Assembly (NCBI RefSeq): GCF_000743705.1
Contig: NZ_JQEZ01000002.1
Coordinates: forward strand, 616,862-680,861
Length of the DNA: 64,000 bases
Direction: 5' to 3'
Origin: Ruegeria halocynthiae
GTDB lineage: Bacteria > Pseudomonadota > Alphaproteobacteria > Rhodobacterales > Rhodobacteraceae
Notes under the pieces: model-generated
The model's database searches: none
Told to the model about the DNA's origin: nothing
The model's input: the letters and a program-made list of their open reading frames with translations, nothing else
Shown here: positions 9,140 to 17,704 of the stretch, piece after piece
Position numbering within the stretch: the stretch's first letter is position 1
Layout of the letters: each line of letters opens with the position of its first letter
Program-made: the position numbers and the translations under genes

Positions 9140-9985
9140 ATGAAATACAAGAACTTTCAAACCTTTGACGTAGCCGTTGAAAACGGCATCGCCACCGTGA
9201 CATTCAACTTCGGCTCTGTGAACGTTCAAGGCCAGGAAATGCTGGCCGATCTCAACAGTCTGGCTATGCGGTTAGAGCGAGATCGCGTCACCAAGGTCGT
9301 GATCTTTCAGTCTGCCAACCCGGAAATCTGGGTCTGCCACTACGACACTGACTTGCTCAAGGACATGTCGACCGAGGCGATATCCCGGCAGGACGCACAG
9401 CTTCTCGACCTGCAATCGGTTTGCGAGCGGATCAGCAAAGTGCCGCAAGCCACCATCGCAAAGCTGGAAGGGTTTGCACGCGGCGGCGGGCACGAATTGG
9501 CGTTGGCGCTCGACATGCGCTTTGCCGCGCGGGGCAAGTACAAGTTCATGCAGATGGAGGTCGGCATGGGAATACTGCCCTGCGGCGGCGGTGCCTCGCG
9601 CATGGCGCGTCAGACCGGTCTTGGCAAAGCGCTTGAGATCATTCTGAGCGCGCAAGACTATGACGCGGATGACGCCGAACGTCTGGGCACCATCAACAAG
9701 GCGCTAGAGCCGGACGTGATTGGCCCGTATGTGACCGCGCTGGCCGAACGGATCGCCCAGTTCCCGGCAGATGCGATCAATGCCTGCAAGCAGATGGTCT
9801 ATGAATCCATCGACAAACCCATTGATGAGGCACTGAAGGCCGAAGCCTATTGGCTCTATCAGGCCACCAGCAAAACCCCGGCCGTCAAACGGTTCGCCAT
9901 CGCGGATGAACAGGGTTTGGAACACGACATCGAAAACCAGCGCAAGTGGAGCGAACTGGTGATGCAGGTTCAGGACATCAACTGA
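9140..9985 (+). CDS. Enoyl-CoA hydratase/isomerase (crotonase) family protein
   Basis: A 281-residue crotonase-fold protein. The oxyanion-hole region reads LEGFARGGGHELALALD, and an aromatic/Gly-rich segment follows (GMGILPCGGGASRMAR). The usual second-site Glu of hydratases is replaced here by Pro/Cys, so the reaction may be hydration, isomerisation, C-C cleavage or a non-CoA reaction. I chose ATG 9140 (preceded by AAGAAAGGA) over an upstream frame start at 9056, whose 28 residues look like non-coding leader. It is the fourth cassette gene, 92 bases after the SDR. Confidence 0.78.
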   Translation: MKYKNFQTFDVAVENGIATVTFNFGSVNVQGQEMLADLNSLAMRLERDRVTKVVIFQSANPEIWVCHYDTDLLKDMSTEAISRQDAQLLDLQSVCERISKVPQATIAKLEGFARGGGHELALALDMRFAARGKYKFMQMEVGMGILPCGGGASRMARQTGLGKALEIILSAQDYDADDAERLGTINKALEPDVIGPYVTALAERIAQFPADAINACKQMVYESIDKPIDEALKAEAYWLYQATSKTPAVKRFAIADEQGLEHDIENQRKWSELVMQVQDIN

Positions 9986-10046
9986 CCCCCAAGGAAAGGT
10001 CACGTCAGCGCGTCCGCTTGCGTGACATCAGAAAAGGAATATCCCA

Positions 10047-11033
10047 ATGAAAGCAACGGTTCTGAATACATATGGACCAGACGCGCCGTTCGAGCTTGCA
10101 GAAATGCCCGACCCGGTCGCAACACCCGGGCATGTGGTGGTCAAGGTCGCCGCCGTCAGCGTCAATACCGTCGACACTATGATCCGAAGCATGGGCGCAG
10201 ACCTACCGCTATCCCCCGCCTTGCCTGCCGTTTTGGGCATGGACTTTGCTGGCACAGTTGTCGCTTTGGGTGACGGTGTGACAGATTTCGCGGTGGGCGA
10301 TGAAGTCTATGGCTGCGCCGGTGGTTTGATGGACCTGCCCGGTTCGCTGGCAGAGTACATCAACGCAGACGCGCGCCTGATTGCTCACAAACCCAAAACG
10401 CTGAGCATGCGCGAAGCCGCAGCGCTACCCCTCGTCGGCATCACCGCCTACGAAGGGCTGACCCGTGCCGGTGTCGACGAGGGGCAGACCGTACTGGTTC
10501 AGGGCGGCGCTGGTGGCGTTGGCCACGTCGCCGTGCAAATCGCCCGCCATCTTGGCGCGACGGTCTCCGCAACAGGTCGCGGTGCCAACCAGATGTCTCT
10601 GATCGAGGGGCTGGGCGCGCGATCCTTGGATTTCACAACGCAAAAGGTCGAAGACTATGTGGCCGAGCACACGGGTGGTACAGGCTTCGATGTGGTGTTT
10701 GACAGTGTCGGCGGGTCGAACATGACGAACTCTTTCAACGCGGCGAAGCTGAATGGCCATGTCACCTCGACAGTAGCGATGGTCGAGATCGATTTGACAC
10801 CTGCGCATTTCAAAGGTCTGTCTCTGCATGTCGTTTTCATGCTGATCCCGATGATGCACAATGTCGGACGGCAGAGCCATGGTGACATCCTCAGGACACT
10901 GGCAGATCTGGCGGATGACGGCGCGCTTAAACCGATTGTTTACGAACAGACGTTCGGGCGGGCCGATGTCGAGGCAGCCTATGCCCAGCTTACGAATGGA
11001 TCTGCGGTCGGAAAAGTCGTAGTGGAGTTGTGA
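10047..11033 (+). CDS. Zinc-independent MDR oxidoreductase (quinone-oxidoreductase-like)
   Basis: The 328-residue product has the medium-chain dehydrogenase plan: a GroES-like N-terminal half with GMDFAGTVVALGDGV and a Rossmann half with the nucleotide loop GGAGGVGHVAVQIA near 155-168. The catalytic zinc ligands of alcohol dehydrogenases are absent, as in NADPH quinone reductases and 2-alkenal reductases. It would reduce activated double bonds or quinones with NADPH. It is the last gene of the LysR-linked cassette; an inverted repeat lies 16 bases past its stop. Confidence 0.83.
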   Translation: MKATVLNTYGPDAPFELAEMPDPVATPGHVVVKVAAVSVNTVDTMIRSMGADLPLSPALPAVLGMDFAGTVVALGDGVTDFAVGDEVYGCAGGLMDLPGSLAEYINADARLIAHKPKTLSMREAAALPLVGITAYEGLTRAGVDEGQTVLVQGGAGGVGHVAVQIARHLGATVSATGRGANQMSLIEGLGARSLDFTTQKVEDYVAEHTGGTGFDVVFDSVGGSNMTNSFNAAKLNGHVTSTVAMVEIDLTPAHFKGLSLHVVFMLIPMMHNVGRQSHGDILRTLADLADDGALKPIVYEQTFGRADVEAAYAQLTNGSAVGKVVVEL

Positions 11034-11382
11034 TAATTTTCGGCTGAGATTGGTGCGCGTAAAATGACCTTGCGCACCAACTCAGTTTGAGCTGCAACGA
11101 TGTCGACTATCAGTGCTTAGCTGACCTTCGAGCAAATTGCAGCACCGGTAACTCTGGGCTCAGAGCGGTCATCTGACATATTCAGTAGGACATTGACCGG
11201 GTTCCAACGGCCCCAAAGCCTGCTGTGCGGACGGAGCAGCCGTTCGACGCCAGTGTTCGAACGACAGCTTCGCAGCAGTACTACCAAATCAAACTCTTGC
11301 CGCTTGCTGCTCAAAAATACGCTAGCGTGATTGTCGACTGCGAAGAAAGAGGTGATAGTTAGTCGAGACTAGGGAGGGTTTG
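11034..11382. other. 349-base gap without a convincing gene
   Basis: Apart from the hairpin at 11050-11080 I see no gene here. A 65-codon minus-strand frame (11117-11314) has no ribosome site or family likeness. The last 40 bases hold the ribosome site of the next gene. Base composition becomes more AT-rich toward its right end. Confidence 0.5.
11050..11080 (+). terminator. Hairpin at the end of the redox cassette
   Basis: TTGGTGCGC (11050-11058) pairs perfectly with GCGCACCAA (11072-11080) across a 13-base loop. No T-run follows, so it could be a Rho-dependent end, an RNA-protecting hairpin or a binding site. Confidence 0.45.
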
Positions 11383-12069
11383 ATGACGTTAAATCTGATT
11401 GATTGGGGGAAAAGGGCCATTTCGCTTCTTCCTGATATGACAGAAGACGATGATCTCTATGATTTCACCGCAAAAATGTTTCCGGAGATTACAAAAGCCG
11501 TTGAGTTTTCGGAACTTTCTATCCGACGCGGCATACACGAATATATGGATACTTTACGCGTTGATTACCTTCAAATATCTGCCACGAAAGACACCTATCA
11601 AGTGCTCGGACTTGCGATTTTGGCCGCTGCCTTTCAAGCAGAGGACGTTTGGATCACTTTAACGAACGAAAAGACAGATTTTAAGTTTCTGTCGATTTCC
11701 GGCTCTGACATGGCAAGTTGTGGCGGGGTACGTGGCAGAGTGGCCCTGAAGGAATGGAGCTATACGCCGCGCGAGCGAACACGACACCCATTTTTCGCCG
11801 ATAAGCTGGCTGAGTATCCGGCATTTTGCCTCGAATGCAGTGATGAAGATGCTCCGCTACCTGACGTATGGGACTCCCGTGATACGGTTGTGGGGTTTGG
11901 AAGGCTTGAGCCGTCCCTAGAACTTGCGGGAGTGCTGCTGGACATGGCGAGGCCAAGTAACTCCCGGAACGAATTCGTGCTTGAGGGTCCCGCTGGCTTC
12001 CAAGGCGTTGACGCGCTTAGCGCCGAGGTAAGGTTTTGGCTACCCGGTGCAGCTGGATATGATCTCTGA
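11383..12069 (+). CDS. Orphan hypothetical protein, AT-rich
   Basis: A 228-residue soluble, acidic protein with no motif I recognise. There is no signal peptide or membrane span. It contains many Trp and aromatic residues and a Cys pair (PAFCLECSDED). Its base and codon use are visibly more AT-rich than its neighbours, and it stands alone between the cassette hairpin and DUF1491, which suggests acquisition. ATG 11383 is preceded by GGGAGGG; a TTG one codon earlier is the other option. It could be an immunity-type or phage-related protein, but nothing in the sequence proves this. Confidence 0.65.
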   Translation: MTLNLIDWGKRAISLLPDMTEDDDLYDFTAKMFPEITKAVEFSELSIRRGIHEYMDTLRVDYLQISATKDTYQVLGLAILAAAFQAEDVWITLTNEKTDFKFLSISGSDMASCGGVRGRVALKEWSYTPRERTRHPFFADKLAEYPAFCLECSDEDAPLPDVWDSRDTVVGFGRLEPSLELAGVLLDMARPSNSRNEFVLEGPAGFQGVDALSAEVRFWLPGAAGYDL

Positions 12070-12205
12070 TGGATTGCTCAGGAACAACAAGCCCATAAGT
12101 CCTGTACAATTTTCTCGTCTAATTGGTCTTCATTCTCAAGAGCCGCCATTCGCTGTCTTGCAGAAGTTTGTCATTTTGGGCTCAAAGTTGACAATCGTTG
12201 AGCGG

Positions 12206-12535
12206 CTACTCTAACCCCTCTTCGCCCAAAAGATGCCGCCCTTGCCGGTCTTCGACCTCTAACACCCAGAGGTCGGGGTCAAAGCTGCGCTGGCGTTGGA
12301 TGGCCTCGTCTACGTCCAGTTCCAAACCGCTGGACAGCTCGACCCATTTGCGGTCACCGCTCATCAGATCAAAACTGCGTTGGAACGCCACCGCCTGACC
12401 GTCCAGTGTATTCAGCTTGACCAGAACAGCACCGGCTGTGTCGTCGCCGTGAGACACGACAAAAGCCGGAATTTCCTGAAACCGCAGCCGCGCCAGATAA
12501 GCATGAACCCAGAATTCCGCTGTCAGACGACCCAT
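12206..12535 (-). CDS. DUF1491 family protein
   Basis: The 109-residue protein matches the DUF1491 pattern of alphaproteobacteria: an N-terminal TAEFWVHAYLARL segment, then a GDDTAGAVLVKLN strand pair and a C-terminal DPDLWVLEVEDRQGRHLL. No function is established for the family. It lies 55 bases downstream of era on the same strand, its normal neighbour, and the two are probably co-transcribed. A perfect palindrome sits in the gap. Confidence 0.85.
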   Translation of the reverse strand: MGRLTAEFWVHAYLARLRFQEIPAFVVSHGDDTAGAVLVKLNTLDGQAVAFQRSFDLMSGDRKWVELSSGLELDVDEAIQRQRSFDPDLWVLEVEDRQGRHLLGEEGLE

Positions 12536-12558
12536 CGCGCCGCCCTTTCCATTGGGCG

Positions 12559-12583
12559 TAAGAATTTTCGACGAAAATTCTTA
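12559..12583. repeat. Perfect 25-base palindrome between era and DUF1491
   Basis: TAAGAATTTTCG (12559-12570), one central base, then its exact inverse complement CGAAAATTCTTA (12572-12583). The AT-rich core in a GC-rich intergenic gap suggests either a dispersed palindromic repeat or an RNA hairpin between two co-transcribed genes. Only one copy was seen in this window. Confidence 0.6.
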
Positions 12584-12590
12584 TCCTGCG

Positions 12591-13499
12591 TCATGCGTTG
12601 CCGTCTTTGAAATCCAGACCCATTTCCGAATAGCGCTCCGATTCCTCCAGCCAGTTGGGCCGGACTTTCACTTGCAGGAACAGGTGAATCTTGCGGTCCA
12701 GAAACTCTTCCAACTCAGCCCGCGCCGCCTGGCTGACGGCCTTGATCGTCTCACCCTTCTTGCCCAGAACGATACCTTTGTGGCCGTCGCGCATGACATA
12801 GATGATCTGATCGATTTTGGCCGAGCCGTCCTTGCGTTCTTCCCAGTTTTCGGTTTCGACCGTCAGCTGATAGGGCAGTTCCTGATGCAAGCGCAGCGTC
12901 AGTTTCTCGCGCGTCATTTCGGCCGCGATCATGCGCAGGGGCAGATCGGCGATCTGATCTTCAGGATACAGCCAGGGGCTTTCGGGCAGTTTGCCCGCAA
13001 GCCACTTGCGCAGGTCTTCGACGCCATAGCCCTTTTCAGCCGAGATCATGAAGGTTTCGGCAAATTGGTAACGCGTGTTCAGTTTGCTGGTCAGCGCCAG
13101 CAGAACCTCGGACTGCACCTTGTCGATCTTGTTGATCGCCAGCGCGACGGTACGGCCCTGCCCGATCTCATCCAGACCTTCCAGGATGCGTTCGACCCCT
13201 TCGGTAATGCCGCGATGCGCCTCGACCATCAGGACAACGACATCCGCATCGGCGGCCCCACCCCAAGCGGCGGCGACCATGGCGCGGTCCAGGCGGCGGC
13301 GGGGTTTGAACAGGCCGGGTGTGTCGACAAAGACCAGTTGCGCGTCACCCTCCATCGCCACGCCGCGGATGCGGGTGCGGGTGGTTTGCACCTTATGCGT
13401 CACGATCGAGACTTTGGCCCCGACCATACGGTTCAAAAGGGTGGATTTGCCTGCGTTGGGCTCTCCGATCAGGGCGATAAATCCGGCGCGTGTGGTCAT
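12591..13499 (-). CDS. era: GTPase Era, 16S rRNA maturation and 30S assembly
   Basis: Era binds near the 3' end of 16S rRNA and acts as a small-subunit assembly checkpoint. The 302-residue product has G1 GEPNAGKS at 12-19, G3 DTPG, G4 NKID and a C-terminal KH domain with the GKKGETIK loop near 240. Length is typical. In related genomes it directly follows rnc. Here a multicopper oxidase and a membrane protein lie between them, so era has its own promoter region at 13500-13658, divergent from the oxidase. Confidence 0.97.
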   Translation of the reverse strand: MTTRAGFIALIGEPNAGKSTLLNRMVGAKVSIVTHKVQTTRTRIRGVAMEGDAQLVFVDTPGLFKPRRRLDRAMVAAAWGGAADADVVVLMVEAHRGITEGVERILEGLDEIGQGRTVALAINKIDKVQSEVLLALTSKLNTRYQFAETFMISAEKGYGVEDLRKWLAGKLPESPWLYPEDQIADLPLRMIAAEMTREKLTLRLHQELPYQLTVETENWEERKDGSAKIDQIIYVMRDGHKGIVLGKKGETIKAVSQAARAELEEFLDRKIHLFLQVKVRPNWLEESERYSEMGLDFKDGNA

Positions 13500-13658
13500 G
13501 TGTCCTGCGATCCTGTTTGCAAGTGCGCACCCCTATAGCAGAAAGACCCCGCGGGCCAGAGGGATTTGTCGCATTGCAGCCATGCGATTGCGGTGGCAGG
13601 ACTGAAAGCGCGCCACGCCAAATCCAGCCAGGCGATCAGTATTGCAATGAGGCAGGAC

Positions 13659-15059
13659 ATGAACCGTCGTGAGTTTCTTTTGGGCAGCGCCGCCGCCACC
13701 GGCGCGGCAGGGTTGGGTGGTTACAGCATGGCAGCCAACCCGCAGGAACTGGTCATCCAACCGGCCCGTTTCGCCTTGCGCGATCAGGTAACGACCGGAA
13801 TGGTCAGCCTGTCACCAGACGCGCCGCCGCCGGTTTTGTACGGCAGGCAGGGCGAAATCATGCGCCTGCCGGTGCGCAATACCCTGCCCGAGTATACCGC
13901 GATGCACTGGCACGGGCTGCGCATTCCCAATGAGATGGACGGGGTGCCTTATCTGACCCAGATGCCAATCGGGTCGGACGAGGTATTTGGATACACGTTC
14001 ACCCCCCCGGACGCGGGCACATATTGGTATCACCCCCATTGCATGACGATGGAACAGATGGCCCATGGCCTGACCGGCGTGATGGTGATTGCCGAAGCCG
14101 AAGACCCCGGCTTCGACGGCGAACAGGTGATCAACCTGCGCGATTTCCGACTGGATGATGAGGATCAGTTTCTGCCCGCCTATACCCAACGTGGCGCGGC
14201 ACGGGCGGGCACCTTCGGCAATGTTCAGACCGCCAACTGGCTGGACGCGCCGATTTATGATCACACCGCAGGCGGGCTGGTGCGGCTGCGGGTGGTGAAC
14301 TCGGACACGACCCGTATTTACAAGTTGCATCTGCAAGGGGCCGAGGCCCGGATCATCGCATGGGACGGCCATCCGGTAGAAATTGACCTCGCCATGCCCA
14401 GCGCAGATGCACCGCTGCTGGTGGGGCCGGGTCAGCGGGTGGATTTTGCCGTTGCCATGCCGGGGGTGGAAGGGCAGACCGTTGATCTGATGGCGAAACT
14501 GCCCGGTCAGCCACATCGCGCCATGGCGCAGTTGCGGGCCACAGGCACATCATCGGCACGCGATCTGCGCGAGCTGCGCCCGCTGGCCCCGAACCCGGTG
14601 GCCAAACCCGATCTGGCCAATGCCGAGTTGCACGAATTTGTCTTTGGCTGGACACCCGAGGGGGGTGAACCTATCAACGGCTTCTGCGGCTCGCTGGGGT
14701 ATAATTTCTGGTCGATCAACCGCAAACCCTGGCCCGGAGATGCCGCGCAGGGGCTTGGGCCGCTGGCGACGCTGGAAATGGGCAAAAGCTATGTTCTGCG
14801 GTTGCGCAATGAATCCCCGAACCTGCATCCGATCCACCTGCACGGGCTGGCCTTTGTGCCGCTGAAATCGAACCAGCGTACTTTACCGCCTCTGATGACC
14901 GATACGATGCTGCTGTTGAAGGATGAGGTGGTCGAGATCGCTCTGGTCGCGGACAATCCCGGCGACTGGGCCTTTCATTGCCACGTGATCGAGCATCAAA
15001 AGACCGGGCTGACCGGGTTTATCCGGGTGGTTAGAGGGGGTAAGCGAACCGTCCTGTAA
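13659..15059 (+). CDS. Tat-exported multicopper oxidase, laccase-like axial Leu
   Basis: A 466-residue multicopper oxidase with three cupredoxin domains. All four copper-binding motifs are present: HWHG, YWYHPHC, HPIHLHG and FHCHVIEH. The residue five after the last His, the axial position of the type 1 copper, is Leu (HQKTGL), as in laccases and unlike the Met of CueO. The N-terminus carries a twin-arginine signal (NRREFLLG and an Ala/Gly-rich stretch), so it folds with copper before export to the periplasm. I start at ATG 13659; 13647 is also possible. No Met-rich insert of the CueO type is seen. The substrate could be Cu(I), phenols or metals. Confidence 0.9.
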   Translation: MNRREFLLGSAAATGAAGLGGYSMAANPQELVIQPARFALRDQVTTGMVSLSPDAPPPVLYGRQGEIMRLPVRNTLPEYTAMHWHGLRIPNEMDGVPYLTQMPIGSDEVFGYTFTPPDAGTYWYHPHCMTMEQMAHGLTGVMVIAEAEDPGFDGEQVINLRDFRLDDEDQFLPAYTQRGAARAGTFGNVQTANWLDAPIYDHTAGGLVRLRVVNSDTTRIYKLHLQGAEARIIAWDGHPVEIDLAMPSADAPLLVGPGQRVDFAVAMPGVEGQTVDLMAKLPGQPHRAMAQLRATGTSSARDLRELRPLAPNPVAKPDLANAELHEFVFGWTPEGGEPINGFCGSLGYNFWSINRKPWPGDAAQGLGPLATLEMGKSYVLRLRNESPNLHPIHLHGLAFVPLKSNQRTLPPLMTDTMLLLKDEVVEIALVADNPGDWAFHCHVIEHQKTGLTGFIRVVRGGKRTVL

Positions 15060-15097
15060 AACAGGACAGGTCGCAGGTGTTGGCGTATGTCGAAGGA

Positions 15098-15571
15098 TCA
15101 GGCCGTCTGACGCTCGATCCAGCGTAGGATGGCGACCATCACGATGCCGTAAAGGACGTGCCCGATCAGCGCGACCCAGGCAATGCCGGTAAAATTCAGA
15201 AACGGCGGCAGGCCCGCAAAGGTCGTGACCCCGCCGATGGCAAAGACCCACAGGCCAAAACCATAGAGCGCCGAGGCCAAACCCCAATACCCCGGTCCCA
15301 AGACGCGGCTCCAGACCGGGTTGAAAACCAGCACCCACCCCAGCGGATAAGCAATCAGCCCGACGATGTAGAAATGCACGAAAAAGCCCAGAAAGGCGCT
15401 GCTGGGCAGTCCGAGGCTGGCCAGCAGGCTTTGCGCCAACCCCTCGGGCGACAGGTTGGCCCAACCGATCGAAGGGCTGATGACCTGCCCCCAGAAATCA
15501 AAGGCCATGGTGGCGAAAAAACCGGCAATGAACAGGAAGCCGACATAAGAAATGGTCTGAGTGCGTTGCAT
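15098..15571 (-). CDS. Four-span membrane protein of unknown function
   Basis: The 157-residue protein has about four hydrophobic spans, with Trp/Gly-rich segments between them (FDFWGQVISPSIGW, GPGYWGLASALYGFG), and ends in a basic tail. I do not recognise the family. The start at ATG 15571 places the first span at residue 8; a longer upstream frame has no membrane character. It converges on the multicopper oxidase with a 38-base gap, so the two are not co-transcribed. Confidence 0.65.
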   Translation of the reverse strand: MQRTQTISYVGFLFIAGFFATMAFDFWGQVISPSIGWANLSPEGLAQSLLASLGLPSSAFLGFFVHFYIVGLIAYPLGWVLVFNPVWSRVLGPGYWGLASALYGFGLWVFAIGGVTTFAGLPPFLNFTGIAWVALIGHVLYGIVMVAILRWIERQTA

Positions 15572-15658
15572 GGTGTGACTTTCAGAGCTGTTTGTTAATC
15601 GCCAAGGTCGACCAGACAAACAGGTTCGGCCTTGGCAGGCTGTCACACAGATACGCAC

Positions 15659-15674
15659 GGCAGAAGTTTCTGCC
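15659..15674. promoter_or_regulatory. Palindrome upstream of the membrane protein gene
   Basis: GGCAGAA (15659-15665) and TTCTGCC (15668-15674) separated by two bases, in the 142-base gap between rnc and the 15571 start. It could be an operator for the membrane protein gene or a hairpin after rnc. Confidence 0.35.
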
Positions 15675-15713
15675 AGATTCCTCAAGATAGTTTTACAATT
15701 CTGACAAAGTGCT

Positions 15714-16391
15714 TCAGCCCAGCCGGTCGAGCATTGCCCTTGCAGCAGCCTGTTCCGCCTGCCGTTTTGACCCGGCGGTGGCCTGCGCCTCGGTCCCGTC
15801 CTGAAGGCGAGCGGCAATGGTGAATATGGGCGCGTGGTCAGGGCCGCTGCGCTTGACCTCGACGTAAGACGGCGGCTTTTGCCCCCGCGCCTGCGCCCAT
15901 TCCTGAAGCGCGGTCTTGGCGTCGCGGGCGTCGTCCTCGACCGTGTGGATGCGATCACCCCAAAGCGCCAGGATCACGTCGCCAGCAGCTTCGAACCCGG
16001 CATCGCGGTAGATAGCGGCGATGACGGCCTCCATCGCGTCGCCCAGCAGGGCCTGTTTGCGGCGACCGCCTGACAACATCTCGGATCGGCCCAGCTTCAA
16101 CACCGCGCCCAGATCAATCTGACGGGCGACATCCGCACAGGCTTCTTTGCGGACCAGCGCGTTGAAACGGGGGGCTAGCTGCCCTTCCGAGGCTTTTTTG
16201 TCGGCCTCAAGCAGGGCGGTGGCCATGACCAGACCCAGCACCCGGTCGCCCAAAAACTCCAGCCGTTGATTGTCAGGCCGGGTGGTGGACGAGACCGAGC
16301 CGTGGGTCAGCGCGCGTACCAGCAGCTCGGGGTCGGCGAACTCATACCCCAAACGCTGCTGGAACGCTTTTATTTCAGCCGAAAGCTTCAA
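15714..16391 (-). CDS. rnc: Ribonuclease III
   Basis: RNase III cuts double-stranded RNA in rRNA precursors and mRNAs. The 225 residues comprise a catalytic domain with the signature [13 protein letters not shown] near 41-53, carrying the metal-binding Glu and Asp, the later [14 protein letters not shown] that supplies the second acidic pair, and a C-terminal double-stranded RNA-binding domain (from about 155). Its ATG overlaps the lepB stop by four bases, so translation is coupled. Confidence 0.97.
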   Translation of the reverse strand: MKLSAEIKAFQQRLGYEFADPELLVRALTHGSVSSTTRPDNQRLEFLGDRVLGLVMATALLEADKKASEGQLAPRFNALVRKEACADVARQIDLGAVLKLGRSEMLSGGRRKQALLGDAMEAVIAAIYRDAGFEAAGDVILALWGDRIHTVEDDARDAKTALQEWAQARGQKPPSYVEVKRSGPDHAPIFTIAARLQDGTEAQATAGSKRQAEQAAARAMLDRLG

Positions 16392-17227
16392 TTGACCGCC
16401 TTAAAGAACCGGTCACTGCGCCAAGTCCAGAAGAACAGCATCGACCGGCCCGCGGACGAGAACATGATACGGTCCGCGCGACCGATCAGGTTCTCATAAG
16501 GCACATATCCGACGCCACCGGCCGATTGCGGCACCCGGCTGTCGTTTGAATTGTCGCGGTTGTCACCCATGAAGAAATAATGCCCCTCGGGCACGGTATA
16601 GATGCCGGTGTTATCTGATCCCTGATTGCCGATGTTCAGCACATCATAGGACACGCCATTAGGCAGGGTTTCGATCGAGCGCGATTTTTCGCATTCCCCG
16701 CCAATACCCACAGGTCCGTTTTCACAGCGCGGGCGCAGACGTTGCGGGCCTTGCGGCTCGGCGGTTTCGACGAATACCCCATCAGGCTGTTGCGGAACCG
16801 GGGTGCCGTTCAGGACGACCTGCCCCTGACGCACCTGAACCCGGTCGCCCGGCAGACCGATCAGACGCTTGATATAGTCGCGCCCGGTGACCGGGTGGCG
16901 AAAGACGATGACATCGCCGCGCTCGGGGTCGCCGCCCCAGATGCGGGTGTTGTCATCCCCCTGCATCCAGCCACAGATGTCTTCGGCATCGACATTCAAA
17001 CCGACGCTGGGGATGATCAGGCTGGGGCAGGACGCATAGGAATAGCCATAGGCCATCTTATTGACGAACAGGAAATCCCCGATCAGCAGGGTCTGTTTCA
17101 TCGAACCAGACGGAATCCAGAACGGCTGAAAGAACAACGTGCGGAAAATACCTGCAATCAGCAGGGCATAGACGATGGTTTTGATCGTCTCCCAGACGGG
17201 ATTTCCGGTTTTGACGTCCTCGGCCAT
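16388..17227 (-). CDS. lepB: Signal peptidase I
   Basis: An inner-membrane protease that removes signal peptides from exported proteins. The 279-residue product has one N-terminal membrane span (about 17-35), the catalytic Ser in PSGSMKQT (near 42), the Lys-bearing box [13 protein letters not shown] and the [11 protein letters not shown] box. An extra segment between these boxes with two Cys residues is common in alphaproteobacteria. It lies between acpS and rnc in the operon. Confidence 0.96.
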   Translation of the reverse strand: MAEDVKTGNPVWETIKTIVYALLIAGIFRTLFFQPFWIPSGSMKQTLLIGDFLFVNKMAYGYSYASCPSLIIPSVGLNVDAEDICGWMQGDDNTRIWGGDPERGDVIVFRHPVTGRDYIKRLIGLPGDRVQVRQGQVVLNGTPVPQQPDGVFVETAEPQGPQRLRPRCENGPVGIGGECEKSRSIETLPNGVSYDVLNIGNQGSDNTGIYTVPEGHYFFMGDNRDNSNDSRVPQSAGGVGYVPYENLIGRADRIMFSSAGRSMLFFWTWRSDRFFKAVN

Positions 17228-17284
17228 ACTGCTCTCCGGTCCTTGGTTGGTTGGGGTGCTACATGCGGGGCGGATAGGGGCAAG

Positions 17285-17704
17285 TCAAGGCCGCGCAGGA
17301 CCATCGTGAAGCGGGCGCGCCTCGATCACCACAAAGGCCTGTGCCCAGGGATGGTCATCGGTCAGCGTGACGTGAATGATCGCCTCGTGCCCCTCGGGCG
17401 TCATCTCTTTCAGACGCTCGGCGGCCCAGCCGGTGACCTGCATGACAGGCTGACCCGTGCGCAGGTTGGTGACGGCCATGTCTTTCCACGCAATGCCCAT
17501 GCGCAGACCGGTACCCAGCGCCTTTGAACACGCCTCTTTCGCGGCCCAGCGCTTGGCATAGGTGCCTGCGGTATCGCGGCGGCGCTCGGCCTTGTGCTGT
17601 TCGGTGTCAGTAAAAACACGGTTGCGGAACCGGTCGCCGAAACGGTCAAGCGTTCCCTGAATGCGGTCGATGTTTGCGAGGTCTGTGCCGATGCCGAGGA
17701 TCAT
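17285..17704 (-). CDS. acpS: Holo-[acyl-carrier-protein] synthase
   Basis: AcpS transfers 4'-phosphopantetheine from CoA to acyl carrier protein. The 139-residue product shows the first magnesium-binding motif [11 protein letters not shown] at 4-14 and the second, [13 protein letters not shown] near 52-64. Its ATG overlaps the stop of the upstream membrane gene in an ATGA arrangement. In related genomes acpS usually follows pdxJ directly, so here two extra genes lie between. Confidence 0.96.
   Translation of the reverse strand: MILGIGTDLANIDRIQGTLDRFGDRFRNRVFTDTEQHKAERRRDTAGTYAKRWAAKEACSKALGTGLRMGIAWKDMAVTNLRTGQPVMQVTGWAAERLKEMTPEGHEAIIHVTLTDDHPWAQAFVVIEARPLHDGPARP

Noticed and set aside
11117-11314. 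Minus-strand 65-codon frame in the gap after the cassette
   Set aside because: No ribosome site, no recognisable family and no conserved neighbour.
12552-13538. Plus-strand open frame opposite era
   Set aside because: Era is certain on the other strand; the frame has no independent support.
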